Assembly: GCF_001522545.3 (NCBI RefSeq)
Contig: NC_031770.1
Location: 10,274,372-10,338,371 of the forward strand
Length of the DNA: 64,000 nt
Source: Parus major
Taxonomy: Eukaryota > Chordata > Aves > Passeriformes > Paridae
Direction of reading: 5' to 3'
Every line of letters begins with the position of its first letter. Position 1 is the first letter of the stretch. The translations under genes and the position numbers were made by a program. A model generated the notes under the pieces. It had not been told where the DNA came from. It was given only the letters and a program-made list of their open reading frames with translations, and did not search any database. Below, piece after piece: positions 11,451 to 21,193 of the stretch.

Positions 11451-14400
11451 TGCTTGTCCCAGAGCTCTCACACTGTGTCCAGAACATGCATCTCTCGGCC
11501 CTTGCTCCAAAATGATCACCCATCCCCCAGTGCTGAAAGCGCTGCAGGCACACAGGCACTGAACCACCTCCTCCACACCTGTGAGCACTCACTTGGCTCT
11601 CCTGAATCAAAACCCTTCCATAAGGCCAGGACAGCTGCAATTAATTTTCTGTACTGGACCAAAGCTTATCCAGGATTCCAATCTGCCTGATTTTTGTGGA
11701 CACGTTGGTGTGGCTATAACACACCTGGAAAGCACAGGAGTAACCCGAGCATGCTTCTGTGACCAGAGGATAAGAACAGGAGATAAGAGGTTAGAATTTA
11801 AATAATGACAAGAGACTAAAGATTTCTCCTGTGGCATGCAAGCACTTCAGCAGCAATAAGGGAAAAAAAAAAAAAAAAAGATGACATGCAATTCAAGCTG
11901 GATCATCTCAGTTCCTCCAGGAATGAACCTGTTTTTTCCCACCCAAATGTTTGAGCCTGGAATTCAGGCAAGTGAAGAGCCTCTCCCAGGGTAGGCAGGG
12001 TCTGTCAGCAAGGCTTGCCAGCAACAGAAGCACAACATTTCAATGGTCTCCTCACACAGTTATTTCCCCACCTTCTGCCCCTGCCACACACAGGCCAACC
12101 AGCACAGCAAGTGCTACAGAGCTCTTCTGCTCCACTTCCCTTTGCTTTTGTACCTTGGTGAGATGGGGGAGCTGTGGCTGGCAGGTTCAGCTTTGGCAAA
12201 ACCACTCAAGTTGAAGAGATTGGCACACATGCTTCAGAGCACCACTTTTTTTCTCTGGAGCACTGCAGCTTTGCTCTTGCAGGCAATGCAGGACAGGACA
12301 GAGATTGTGGAAAGAAAATTGCCCCTGTTTTTTTGTGTGCTGCCATTTGAAAGCTGTGGGGAGAGCTGCACTGTGCTGATACTGATTTGCATTTGCCAAG
12401 AATAATTACTTCCTGCACTGCTTGGATTAAAATCAGTTTCCCTGCTCTGGAAGGATGCACCTGCCTTTTTCAGACACAGGCTGCAGTAACTAACACTCTT
12501 TGCCTCCAAGTGGGGCTCCTTTTCCTTGCAGACACAAGGCAGGCACAGCAGTGCAGAGTGCAGGACACAAGAGGATGGAAAAGAATCCACTCGAAATTCA
12601 ATTTCTATAGCAGCAGAAACCGGACAATAATTATTTTTGAAAAAAACCAAAAAGGCACCTGCTCTATACAAACCATCTTTTTCTTGTGTCCCAGAAACAT
12701 GAGCTCCTTGCACCTCTCCTTACCTCTGTTCAGAGGCATCCCATAGCATTCTGCAGCAAGACCTGAAGAGCTGCAAAACTGAAGAAGCTGCAGCCAAGAC
12801 TCTTCAAAGGTGAAGAGTCAAAGTTTACACCTAGGAAAAATTGTACTGGACCCACTTCAGCTAAACCCCTCTGCCTGGCTTTTACTTTTTAGCAGATGCA
12901 GTTTTAAGCGCCAGCAAACTCCCAGATGAGGGAAAGCTGTCAGTCCTCCATGTAATTTAAATTTTTGCAAACCATCTTGATTTCAGATACCTCCTGGATG
13001 AGGCTCCCTTGGACTGTCACAGTGCCAGCTTGGGTAACTCCAATTAAAACCAGTCCTCTGTCTGGGAGGGTGCTGGCATCCAGGCTGGCTGATTCAGGGT
13101 GGCAAAGGAAACTGTGCCCACACCGAGTGTGGGAGGTTTTCCAAGACACTCCCAACCTTGGGCAAAGTTCTCAGCTTTGGGCACAGCTGCTGCCACAGTG
13201 AAATCCTGCTCAGCTCATGGGAGCTGCACGCCAGTGGCAGAGGCACAGAGTGCTTTGCCACCAGGCCTGGGGCTGGTGCTCCTGGCAGTGGGCTCCTTCT
13301 TTGGGTGGCAGGAGCAGAAAGGTCACCAAAACCAGGGTCAAGAGAGTGGCCTTGGCTTGGGCTCATTTTTATGGCAGCAGTGTTGGGGGTGGGATGTACC
13401 TGGGATGTTTCAGAGCACCCTCCAAGGCACTCCTGAGGCTGTATCCAGGAGGGGATTTGTGCCAGCTCTCTGGGCTCTCTGACAGGACAGCAGTTACAAG
13501 CAGTTACAAGCCCTGGGTGCAGGGACCTGCCCAGCACGTTGGTGCCCAGCTTGCAGAGCACCCTGGGGCCTCACTCCCAGCTCCCTGTCCCCCACCATCC
13601 TGCTGCCCATGGCTTCCCCCAGGAGCTCATGACTCACCTGGTTTCCCCCAGGACCTGCCGTTCTCCTGTAACCATTTCAGGTGGATTTGTGCTCATAAAA
13701 GCCACCCCAGAGGCCAAGGGCTATTTGCCATGCCTCAGTGCTGACTTACACTCATTCCTGTCCAGCCCACCCGGGGTGCGGGATGTGGCCTCCGGCGCAT
13801 CAGAGTTACAACAGATCAAAGAAGGAGAGCACAGTGCTTTTCTCCTGTTATTGTAGGATCTGCAGATAAACTTCAGAAATAAAAAACAGGACAAAGGGAA
13901 ATTAAATAATCCACATCTAAAGTTTTAATATCCAGCCTCATAGCTACAGGTTACTGAAGAATGGCATGGAGGGAAGGTAAGGTATCTCCTTCATTAGGGA
14001 CCGAGCTCAGCAACAAAATCCGAGTAGAGGAAGGGTTTTCCTTATGCCACTTGAGGGAGAAATCCCCCTGACGTGGATGTGCTTACTATAAATAAATAAA
14101 ACATCAGTAACCAGCAGAGATGAGATCTAGCCTTGTAAATTAACAAACCACTGCCCCATGTGTGGAATCACTGCAGGTTTTGTGCCTGATCCTGTACACA
14201 TTTAACCTCCCCCATGTAAATAGTCCTCTGGAGTTAATGGAGCTGTACTAATTTGCAATGGCCGGAGATTAAGCCGTTGGGGTTAAGCATTTCAGCTGCT
14301 CTGATTGCAGCACGCTGCAGTTACAGACCTGTTGGATGACTCAAAGGTGCTCCCTTCCTCCGGAATAAGAGCATCCATAGCCTTACACCATGCCTCCAGC

Positions 14401-17100
14401 AGCCCAGGTACAGCACTGGTCCTTCACAGGTTGTGTCTTCAGACAGAGAAATCCCCACAGGGAAGGGTGCAGACACTTTGGCCAGTGTTGCAATGTAAAT
14501 TTCTTTCTTGCGTTCTCCCCGGGTATGTACCAATGTTTTCCAGACACTATTTCACCACTGCTACACTGCTTGCAAGCATCTTAATTTAAATCCCATTATA
14601 GATGCACCAGGGAAAAATGATCTGTCCACAGCTGAAATAATAAACTGGAGTGAAAACATCCTTGGGCTGTGAAGAAGCTAGAACAAGCACTAACTGAAAT
14701 GTATAAACTTACATAACATTATTTACAGGAAGGAGCCCAATTGTCAAAGGCCCTATGAGAGCTGGAACCTGGGAATGTTTGTTCTCCTTGCAAAGAATAA
14801 TTAATTATGCAAGTTTATAAATTCCAGTTGCTTTTGCTTGCTCATCTCCTGATGTGCCTAAGGACTGTCTGGAAGGTTTTTATGGTTCTCAGCCACCAGT
14901 TCCAGAGGCATTTTTTTAACCCTGTACTTCTGTATGCCATTGCCTCGCAAAATGATGGAGCAGAGGATTAACTTTACAAACCATGTTCCTCAGCCACAGA
15001 AAACTGCAGATTGGTTCTGAGGTCCTGCAGGAGTGAGTTTATTTTAGGGGGATGCCTGGAGGAGGTCACCACATGTTTTTCAGAGGGTGGTGGGGTGGCT
15101 GCTGCATTCTGTGAGTGCAGAGAGAGCCCTGAGCCACACACAGACACCTCTCTCTCTGCCCAAGCCACCCATCCACTCCTGACGCAGCTTTGCTTGTTTG
15201 TTCTTTTTGCTGCCAAGAGCAGAGATGCCATGAAGGCTCTAATGCCCTCTGTGGTTTGATGTGCCAGGCAGGAAAAGTGCCATTAATTACTAAAATGCAC
15301 TGTAGAGTTTCCTGGCAGAGCTGAGTTCAGCCAGGGATCCCAACTGGCCAGAAAACTCAGGAAATTATTGTTGCCTCCCAGGCTCCTCTCAGAAACACTA
15401 TGGATTTGGGGTTTGTGCTGTGATTGCTGTTTTTCTCCCATCCACTCCTGTAAAATGTCACTCCTCAAGGGTCTGAGGCACTTGCTGGCATCCAGAAATG
15501 CCATTTATGCAATTACCTGTTTTTATGTATTCTCCAATACCATCCCATTACAAGAGCTAATGGCTGAGTGCTGGAGTTCCAGTGCTGCTGGCCACTAAGA
15601 GAATTAAAATGCAAGTGCCAAGTCACCTGTGTGCAGAGAAAATAACAAACAGGAAAACACCTTTGGGGAAATCTCTCTTGTACCCCCTTGCTGACAGATG
15701 TCCTCTGACAGCTCTGCATTTCAGGAACCTCCTGTTGCTTCAATAACCCTGCAAAACGCCCCAGGGTCAAACTCCCCAGGTGGGCTCTCCACCCCTGACA
15801 TGCCTTCAAACCTGTTTTCCTGCAAATTCTTGCACTGCAAGATTTGCCTTCCTACCACTAAAAGGAAGGAGGAATGGCAAAGCATTTGGGGACTTGAGTT
15901 TGGGGTTGGTCAGCCCCATCACACCTGGAGGGAAGCTCCACAGCACCACCCACAATTTTGTACTTGGACAAGAAGCTCAGGTGATATCCCAAAATAACAC
16001 TTCCCTAGTGGCACTGTCGATTCAGAGATGAGGCTGCAGCTGCATCCCTCTTGTCACCTTTCCATGGGAGGTGACACAGCGTGTCCTCTGGGACTTCTGT
16101 GGCCCTGGGGAATCACCCACAGGATTCACACTACTGGGAAAAGGCAGTTTGGCATTGTGTGTCCTTTTTGGGGAGAGAAGCCCTCTTCCACAGCTTTGGC
16201 AAAGATTGGCTGAACCAGTGTGACCTGGGTGGGTGAAAAGAGCTCGGTTTTGGTGCACTGAGGGGAGGAAGCACTGATGGTGATGGCTGCCTGTCCCCCT
16301 GTGCTGGCATCTTTACCCCCTGGCATGGTGAGGGAGACCCAGGAGCACAGCTCTAGCCTACACACTGGATTAAATGACACCCCCAGCAACACTTCCCTGG
16401 GATTTGGGAATAATTTTTGAGGAGGATTTTAACACAGCCAGCTTCAAGGCAAGGAGCCCTCGCCTGTTTTCTCAGTCTCAAGCCACATGAAACACAACAC
16501 ATTAAAAAGTCATCAGTGGCTGCTGCTACGGGACCACTGCGTTCCCCTTATTCAAAAGGCTCCTTCTGTCGCCAGCACTGAGGACCTCTTCATAAATATT
16601 TGGAATGAATGAATAAACTGTTGAAACTCCTCAGGAGGAGAAGAAAACATTTCTGTGAGCAATCTATGGCCAGTGTGAGCCTTGGGGTAAAACTTCTCGG
16701 ATACTTGCACACCTACAGACAGTCAGAAAATGACACACCTACAAACCTAAATCAGGAAATCTCCCCAGAAAAATGGTGAGCAATTTGTTTTATCAACAGG
16801 TAGCAAAGAATTGACACAGAAAAGAAAATATCTCAAAATATCAATCAGTTTATTAAAAAGTCCAAGCACAGTAAGATGTGGAGATTTTAGGCTCCTGCAA
16901 AATCCTTCCCATTGTGTGAAGCACAATGAGAGTACTATTATTTACACTTGCAAAAAGGGCCTGTAGGAAAGAAAAAAAATAAAAAATATGTGAAGTGAGA
17001 CTAAGCAACCTGAATAATTGGAAAGTAAATCAACATCAAAATAAAATATTGTCATCTGCTGCTTTCCATGACCCAAAACATTATGAAATACAGCACTTGC
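11451..17100. other. Intergenic sequence, no gene recognised
   Basis: This is mixed, moderately GC-rich sequence (12.9-13.8 kb and 15.9-16.4 kb are richer) with chance open frames on both strands. It contains an A17 tract at 11863-11879 and a possible ancient repeat near 14180-14265. No protein family, tRNA or full transposable element was recognised. Confidence 0.5.
14180..14265. repeat. Possible degenerate ancient amniote interspersed repeat
   Basis: Phrases such as TGCCTGATCCTGTACACAT and CATGTAAATAGTCC with a following 'GAGTTAATGGAGCTGTACTAA' pattern resemble an old amniote repeat family with 'GATCCTGCA...' and 'CAATGGGACTACT' motifs that I recall. The match is from memory and loose. Confidence 0.25.
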
Positions 17101-17137
17101 TCACCTTAAATTTGGAAAAACATGGTGTGCATGAGCC

Positions 17138-17153
17138 TTTTTTTTTTTTTTTT
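17138..17153. repeat. T16 homopolymer
   Basis: A run of 16 T lies between the orphan CpG island and the minus-strand donor at 17105. Read on the minus strand it is an A tract. Confidence 0.95.
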
Positions 17154-17254
17154 CCAAGTACAGAAACCGTAGAAGAACACTTTAAAACCTTAGCGGTTCT
17201 GGGCATATGCAGACCAAGAAAAAATAAAATAACACTCGGAGTAATGGTCTTGCC

Positions 17255-17810
17255 AAGCAGAGAGCGAGTGCGGGGCCTGCCAATTGTGCAGTGTATGATT
17301 GAAGGCGGCAGCACTCGCAGATAATTCAGGGAGATCATAAAGCGAGCGGAGGAATGGCCAGAAAGCACGGAGCGGCTGCCGGGATCAGCTGCAGGTCCTT
17401 CCAGCAGAGCAGAAGGGTCTGGGGAGGGAAGCCGAAGCTGCGGCAGGACGCGGGCGCTGCTTGTGCGCGTTCCGAGAGGGGCGGCGGGGCCGGGCCGGGC
17501 CGGGCCGGGCACCACGAGCGGGCTGAGTCACCGGGCCGCGGTGCCAGGGCTGCGGCAGCTGCCTCTGCTCAGCGCGGGGACCGCCGGCCTCCGCAGCTGT
17601 CACCCGGGAAACGCCGGCACAAGTGGGGCAGCAGCCAAGTGCAGGGCTGGCCCCTGCCTCAGCAGCAGCCGTCCTGCCCCGTCCTGCCCCGCCCGGCCCG
17701 GCCCGGCCGCAGCCACCACGGGGTAGGCTGGATCGAACAGCCAGACCCTGCTGGGAACCAGACCTGCCCCGCACGGGGTCTGTGTCTGCCAGCAAAGCAG
17801 AGAGCAGCGG
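17255..17810 (-). promoter_or_regulatory. Second, unassigned CpG island (orphan promoter candidate)
   Basis: GC content and CpG density rise sharply about 3.2 kb past the COMMD1 poly(A) site (minus direction) and 8.5 kb upstream of the presumed B3GNT2 island. It holds four GGGCC units at 17487-17509, a matching CCCGG array at 17690-17707, a TGAGTCA (AP-1-like) site at 17524-17530, and an 8-bp inverted repeat GCGAGTGC/GCACTCGC (17264-17271 and 17311-17318). A strong minus-strand donor lies just below at 17105/17104. Likely roles are an alternative upstream first exon of B3GNT2 or a non-coding RNA promoter. The strand is inferred from the donor only. Confidence 0.5.
17478..17509 (+). repeat. 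GGGCC tandem repeat / G-quadruplex motif
   Basis: GGGG, GGGG, then four GGG runs separated by CC satisfy the canonical four-run quadruplex pattern on the + strand. The complementary type of array (CCCGG units) follows 180 bases later. Confidence 0.75.
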
Positions 17811-20800
17811 GTACTGCTGCAGGAACAAATTCCGAAGCCTAAGGATGAAGGATCGCGGTAGGAGTTGTGTCTCAGCTCCTTCCCTGGCTGCCTCTGAGGA
17901 CTGGGCAGGAAAGCTTCCCTCATGTGGGACTCCCTCCTTCAGCCCTTCTTCCTGCTGCTTCTCCCTCCCTCTCCCCCTCTGGCCGCGCTGGGCTGCTCGT
18001 TCCCTCCCTGTGAAGTGACACCTGCCTGCTTCCCTGAAGGAAGGAGGAGGAGGAAGAGGTGATGGCCCTGGTGCCACACTGCTGGCCTGGCTTAGCACAG
18101 GGACACAGGAGCTGGGGCCATGGCAGGAACCACGGTGATCTCCAAAGCTGGATGAGGCCCCAGAGGCCAACAGGGCTGTGCTGGGATATCTGCTCAGCTG
18201 AATCCATGCAGGATTCCAGTGGCCATGTGTGGCCCCAGCCACTGGATGAGTTGCCTGGCCATGCATTCAGGATGAGCCTGGTTTACATCTGGGCTTTGGG
18301 GGAGGATTTGTGAAATCTCTCCTGAACAGGAGCTTTCATTTGCAATCACCACAGAGATATTTAGCAGGACCACAGACAGCACGTGACATCCCAACAAAAG
18401 CTGTGGGTTCTTGTGCCTTTCACTGAAGGAAGCAAAGCAGAGTGGCACTGGAGGCCTTGTCCCCTCCAAGTTCAGCCCGAAGTGGCCAACAGGCTCAGAA
18501 CACTGTAGGCAGGGGCAGATGGATGGACACACACAGAAACAACCTCAGCAGGAAGGCACGGCCTTGCCAAGGAGCAAACCTGTCCTCGTGTCCCAGCAGC
18601 TGGGGATTACAGCATGGGGAAGCACAGCATCCCCTTCCCTGCCACATCAAACTTGGTGAAGTTTGGAACAATTGGGAATTGGAACAATTTTGCTGCCCAG
18701 TGACTACCAAGGACTGAGCACTGTGGTCCTCAACATACTCAGTACATTTTTTTTTTTTCCTTTTTCCTTTATTTGTTTTGCACAGTAGTTTAGAAAGATC
18801 CACCAAGAAGAAAATGAGGACCATTAAGTATTCAGGGGAGGGAAAATCAGGAAGAGAGAGAAGCATCCACCCATAAAAACATACCCCTTCAGATCTCAAC
18901 TAAGAAGGTATCCAATTATCTCTTAAATGTTCCCTTAGACTTTTTGCCTCAGCCTCCTTGCCTTGTTAGCCATTCCACATATTTATTATTCCTCGCATGA
19001 AATAATACTTCCTGACATCTGTTCCCAGTTTGTTTCTCTTTAATTTCCATTTATAGCACATTTTCCTATCCTCTGACCATGTTAAAATAAAACAATAAGT
19101 ATGTTTGACACAGTGCAAGTTACTTAAGATCATGATCCTTCCCTGACCTTGATTTTTTTTTTTTTAAAAATATGTCCTAGAACACAGAAAGCACTTGAAT
19201 GAACTTAGTTGAAAGAGGCAATGGAAAGCTCAGAGAATCACAAAGCACTCATTTCACAGTGGTGCTGCAGCCAGTGACTCAGGGAACAGCACGAGGAGCA
19301 GTTTGTGGTTACGGCCCAGTTCCTCTCTGACAAGAATCAACTGAAGGCATTTGGGGAAGCAGAGGGCTCCATGAGATGAGAGGGCAGAACCAGGAGGTTG
19401 TAAGAGAACAGGCAGCAGTGGGACAGGCACGGCAAAGGAAATGTTAATTCCCTGAGCAGTGACACAAATTGGCTTGAGGGATGTTTCCCTTTCTGAACAG
19501 GCAGATGGGAAAAGGTGCCCTTCCCTTGCTCTGAAGAGATTTCATGTCCAAGTGCAATCTGGCAACTCCACAAGCAATAAATTCTCAAGGAGAAGCGATG
19601 AGGAATGCTTTAGTTATGGCACGAGAACATTTAATGTTGTCATCTCTATATTGGTACAAGCCCGCAATATAATTTTAGCTCAGGAGGAGGTTGCTTATGA
19701 AGCGAATATAAAATGGCAAGAAGCAACGTGGCCTCCAACCAAACGTGTGTACACACCTTGCAGTCAAGTGACAAAGCAAACCAGGAGCCAGGATTGTCAT
19801 CAGGCAGCTCTCCTGGAAGGAAAGCCTTCCCTCCTGCTCTGAACGAGTGCTGGCCTGCTCAGGCCCCTCCTGCTGAGCCAGCTCAGTGTGGTGGGACATC
19901 CTGCTGCGACAGGCTGGCAAGGTCACAGCCCTGAACGGAAACACACGGAACTGGAAACTCTTCTGGGAGCTTCTGCTAGCGCAGGGGCAGCAGCTGCTCT
20001 GCAGTTGGGTGTTCCAGCACAGATCTGGGTGCTGCAACAGCTGGGAGCCATCTGGGCAGTGCAAATCCTCTGCCCCTGACCTACCTCTGGCAGATTTCTT
20101 CACTCACACAAGTGTTTTACTGAGAAGTCCTCAGCCTGCCAAGCTGTCAAGGGCGTTTTCTTTTACCCACATTCCGAGCGGAGCGTGTACACACTTAGAA
20201 ATCTTGGGTTCCATCTGAGGCTTTCTCAGGTCAAACCAAACCATGAAAAAACAGGACTAAGAGCAGCCAAGTTCAGCTGTGCTCTGACAAAGCACTGGCC
20301 CCTCAAACACAGCGTGCAGCTCCATGCCAGGAGCATCACTGCAGCCCAGGAGCCAGAAGGTGATGAGGGTGGATGGTCTTTGGGGAAGCAGATCAGAGGT
20401 GGCTTTGAAGGCTCACCAGAAAATAGCTGGACAGGATGTGCTCTGTGCATGCTGGACTGCTCCTTTTGGAAAACCAGCACCTCCCATTGCTCCCCTGATT
20501 GTCCTTTGTCTCCAGCAGCCAGGCTGGCCAGCCCTTTGGGAACCACTGAATCCTTGGCAGCATGGGGCTCACAGGTACAGAGAGGTGTGTTTGTGCCTCT
20601 GCCTGCTGAACTCCCTGCACTTCATCTGCTTTGCTGGGCTTTAGTTCTAAGCACACAGAGCTCACAGAGCTCACAGAGGTGGATTTGTCCTATAAAGTCC
20701 GTGGTTTGGAAGCATAAACATGAGTTCCCCTAATCTGCCTGTTTCTTCTGCTCATTTATCCTCTGCCACAGCTGGCCAATTTACCTTTGTTGTTCATCCA

Positions 20801-21050
20801 GCCCGGCATCCACAGCATCTGGAAGACTCCAGAAGTGACTGAGGGGAAAAAGAGAAAAGCTGTGCTACACTCCAAGGCCTGATTATGCAAAGCTTTGTGG
20901 AAACAGTGTTGCTATTGCCTTGGAAAACAGGTTGGGAGGAAGGGATGAGAAAGCTTCACAGTGTGACTCAACCCATTCTAGGGGTTATAATCTGGATTTA
21001 ACTAGCACCACCTATTTTATGTGCCGGAATAGGAATTATGAAAAGGTACC
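17811..21050. other. Intergenic flank between the orphan CpG island and the COMMD1 3' end
   Basis: GC-rich near the island, then ordinary sequence with an old LINE-like fragment at 18.90-19.09 kb. Open frames at 19.4-20.7 kb are short, overlap on both strands and match no family. No gene was recognised. Confidence 0.5.
18898..19090 (-). mobile_element. Ancient CR1/L3-type LINE fragment (3' region), antisense
   Basis: The + strand text (ATCCAATTATCTCTTAAATG, ATTCCACATATTTATTATTC, ATACTTCCTGACATCTGTTC, TTTAATTTCCATTTATAGC) follows the pattern of old amniote CR1-clade LINE copies: a 'vanishing' Pro/Leu-rich translation of the 3' region read in reverse. It is heavily diverged, with no open frame. 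The family name is uncertain. Confidence 0.5.
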
Positions 21051-21080
21051 AAAGGTCATTTTTTTGTAAGTTGCAATCTC

Positions 21081-21086
21081 TTTATT
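21081..21086 (-). terminator. COMMD1: COMMD1 poly(A) signal AATAAA overlapping the stop codon
   Basis: On the minus strand the sequence runs ACTTAAATAAAGAG. The last A of the stop codon TAA is also the first A of a canonical AATAAA. Cleavage 10-30 nt further on would fall at about 21050-21070, giving a 3' UTR of only some 15-35 nt. A GT-rich stretch (GGTGGTGCT on the minus strand, about 21006-21014) could serve as the downstream element. I saw no competing AATAAA close by. Confidence 0.8.
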
Positions 21087-21193
21087 TAAGTAGTCTGAGT
21101 CAGCAAAGTCATACTCTCCTCTATTTCTGACAGTTTCTTCAGCATCTGGCTCACCTTGGCCTCATCAAACTCCAGGCAGAGAAACTCCGATTC
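21086..21193 (-). CDS. COMMD1: COMMD1 last coding exon (C-terminus of COMM domain)
   Basis: After an acceptor CTTTTGTAG/GAATCG the exon encodes 35 residues starting ESEFLCLEFDEAKV and ending SMTLLTQTT, then TAA at 21088-21086. This matches the C-terminus of COMMD1: the LCLEFD beta strand and the leucine-rich amphipathic helix (LKKLSEIEES) that closes the COMM domain, a region used for COMMD dimerisation and nuclear export. It joins exon 2 in phase 0 (Q/ES), as expected. The human tail is about one residue longer and ends differently. If exon 1 codes about 60 residues, as in human, the full protein is about 189 aa against 190. The frame is intact and there is no sign of pseudogenisation. The exon is too short to stand out as an open frame and was found by reading the minus strand. 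Confidence 0.96.
   Translation of the reverse strand, partial: ESEFLCLEFDEAKVSQMLKKLSEIEESMTLLTQTT

Larger units (their letters stand above)
17105..17515 (-). other. Candidate first exon with donor AAG/GTGAGC
   Basis: The minus strand reads TTTAAG/GTGAGCAAG, an almost perfect donor, with the exon ending at 17105. The sequence is open from an ATG at 17515 through to the donor (137 codons). However, the predicted peptide starts with Pro/Ala/Arg-rich GC-driven sequence, carries a Lys run from the T16 tract, and matches nothing I know. I read it as a non-coding first exon candidate. The 5' end is only an estimate. Confidence 0.3.

Noticed and set aside
17385..18266. 293-codon minus-strand frame across the orphan CpG island
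   Set aside because: Composition is Pro/Ala/Arg/Gly-rich as in any GC-rich shadow frame, with overlapping frames on both strands. Only the donor-linked exon candidate was kept.
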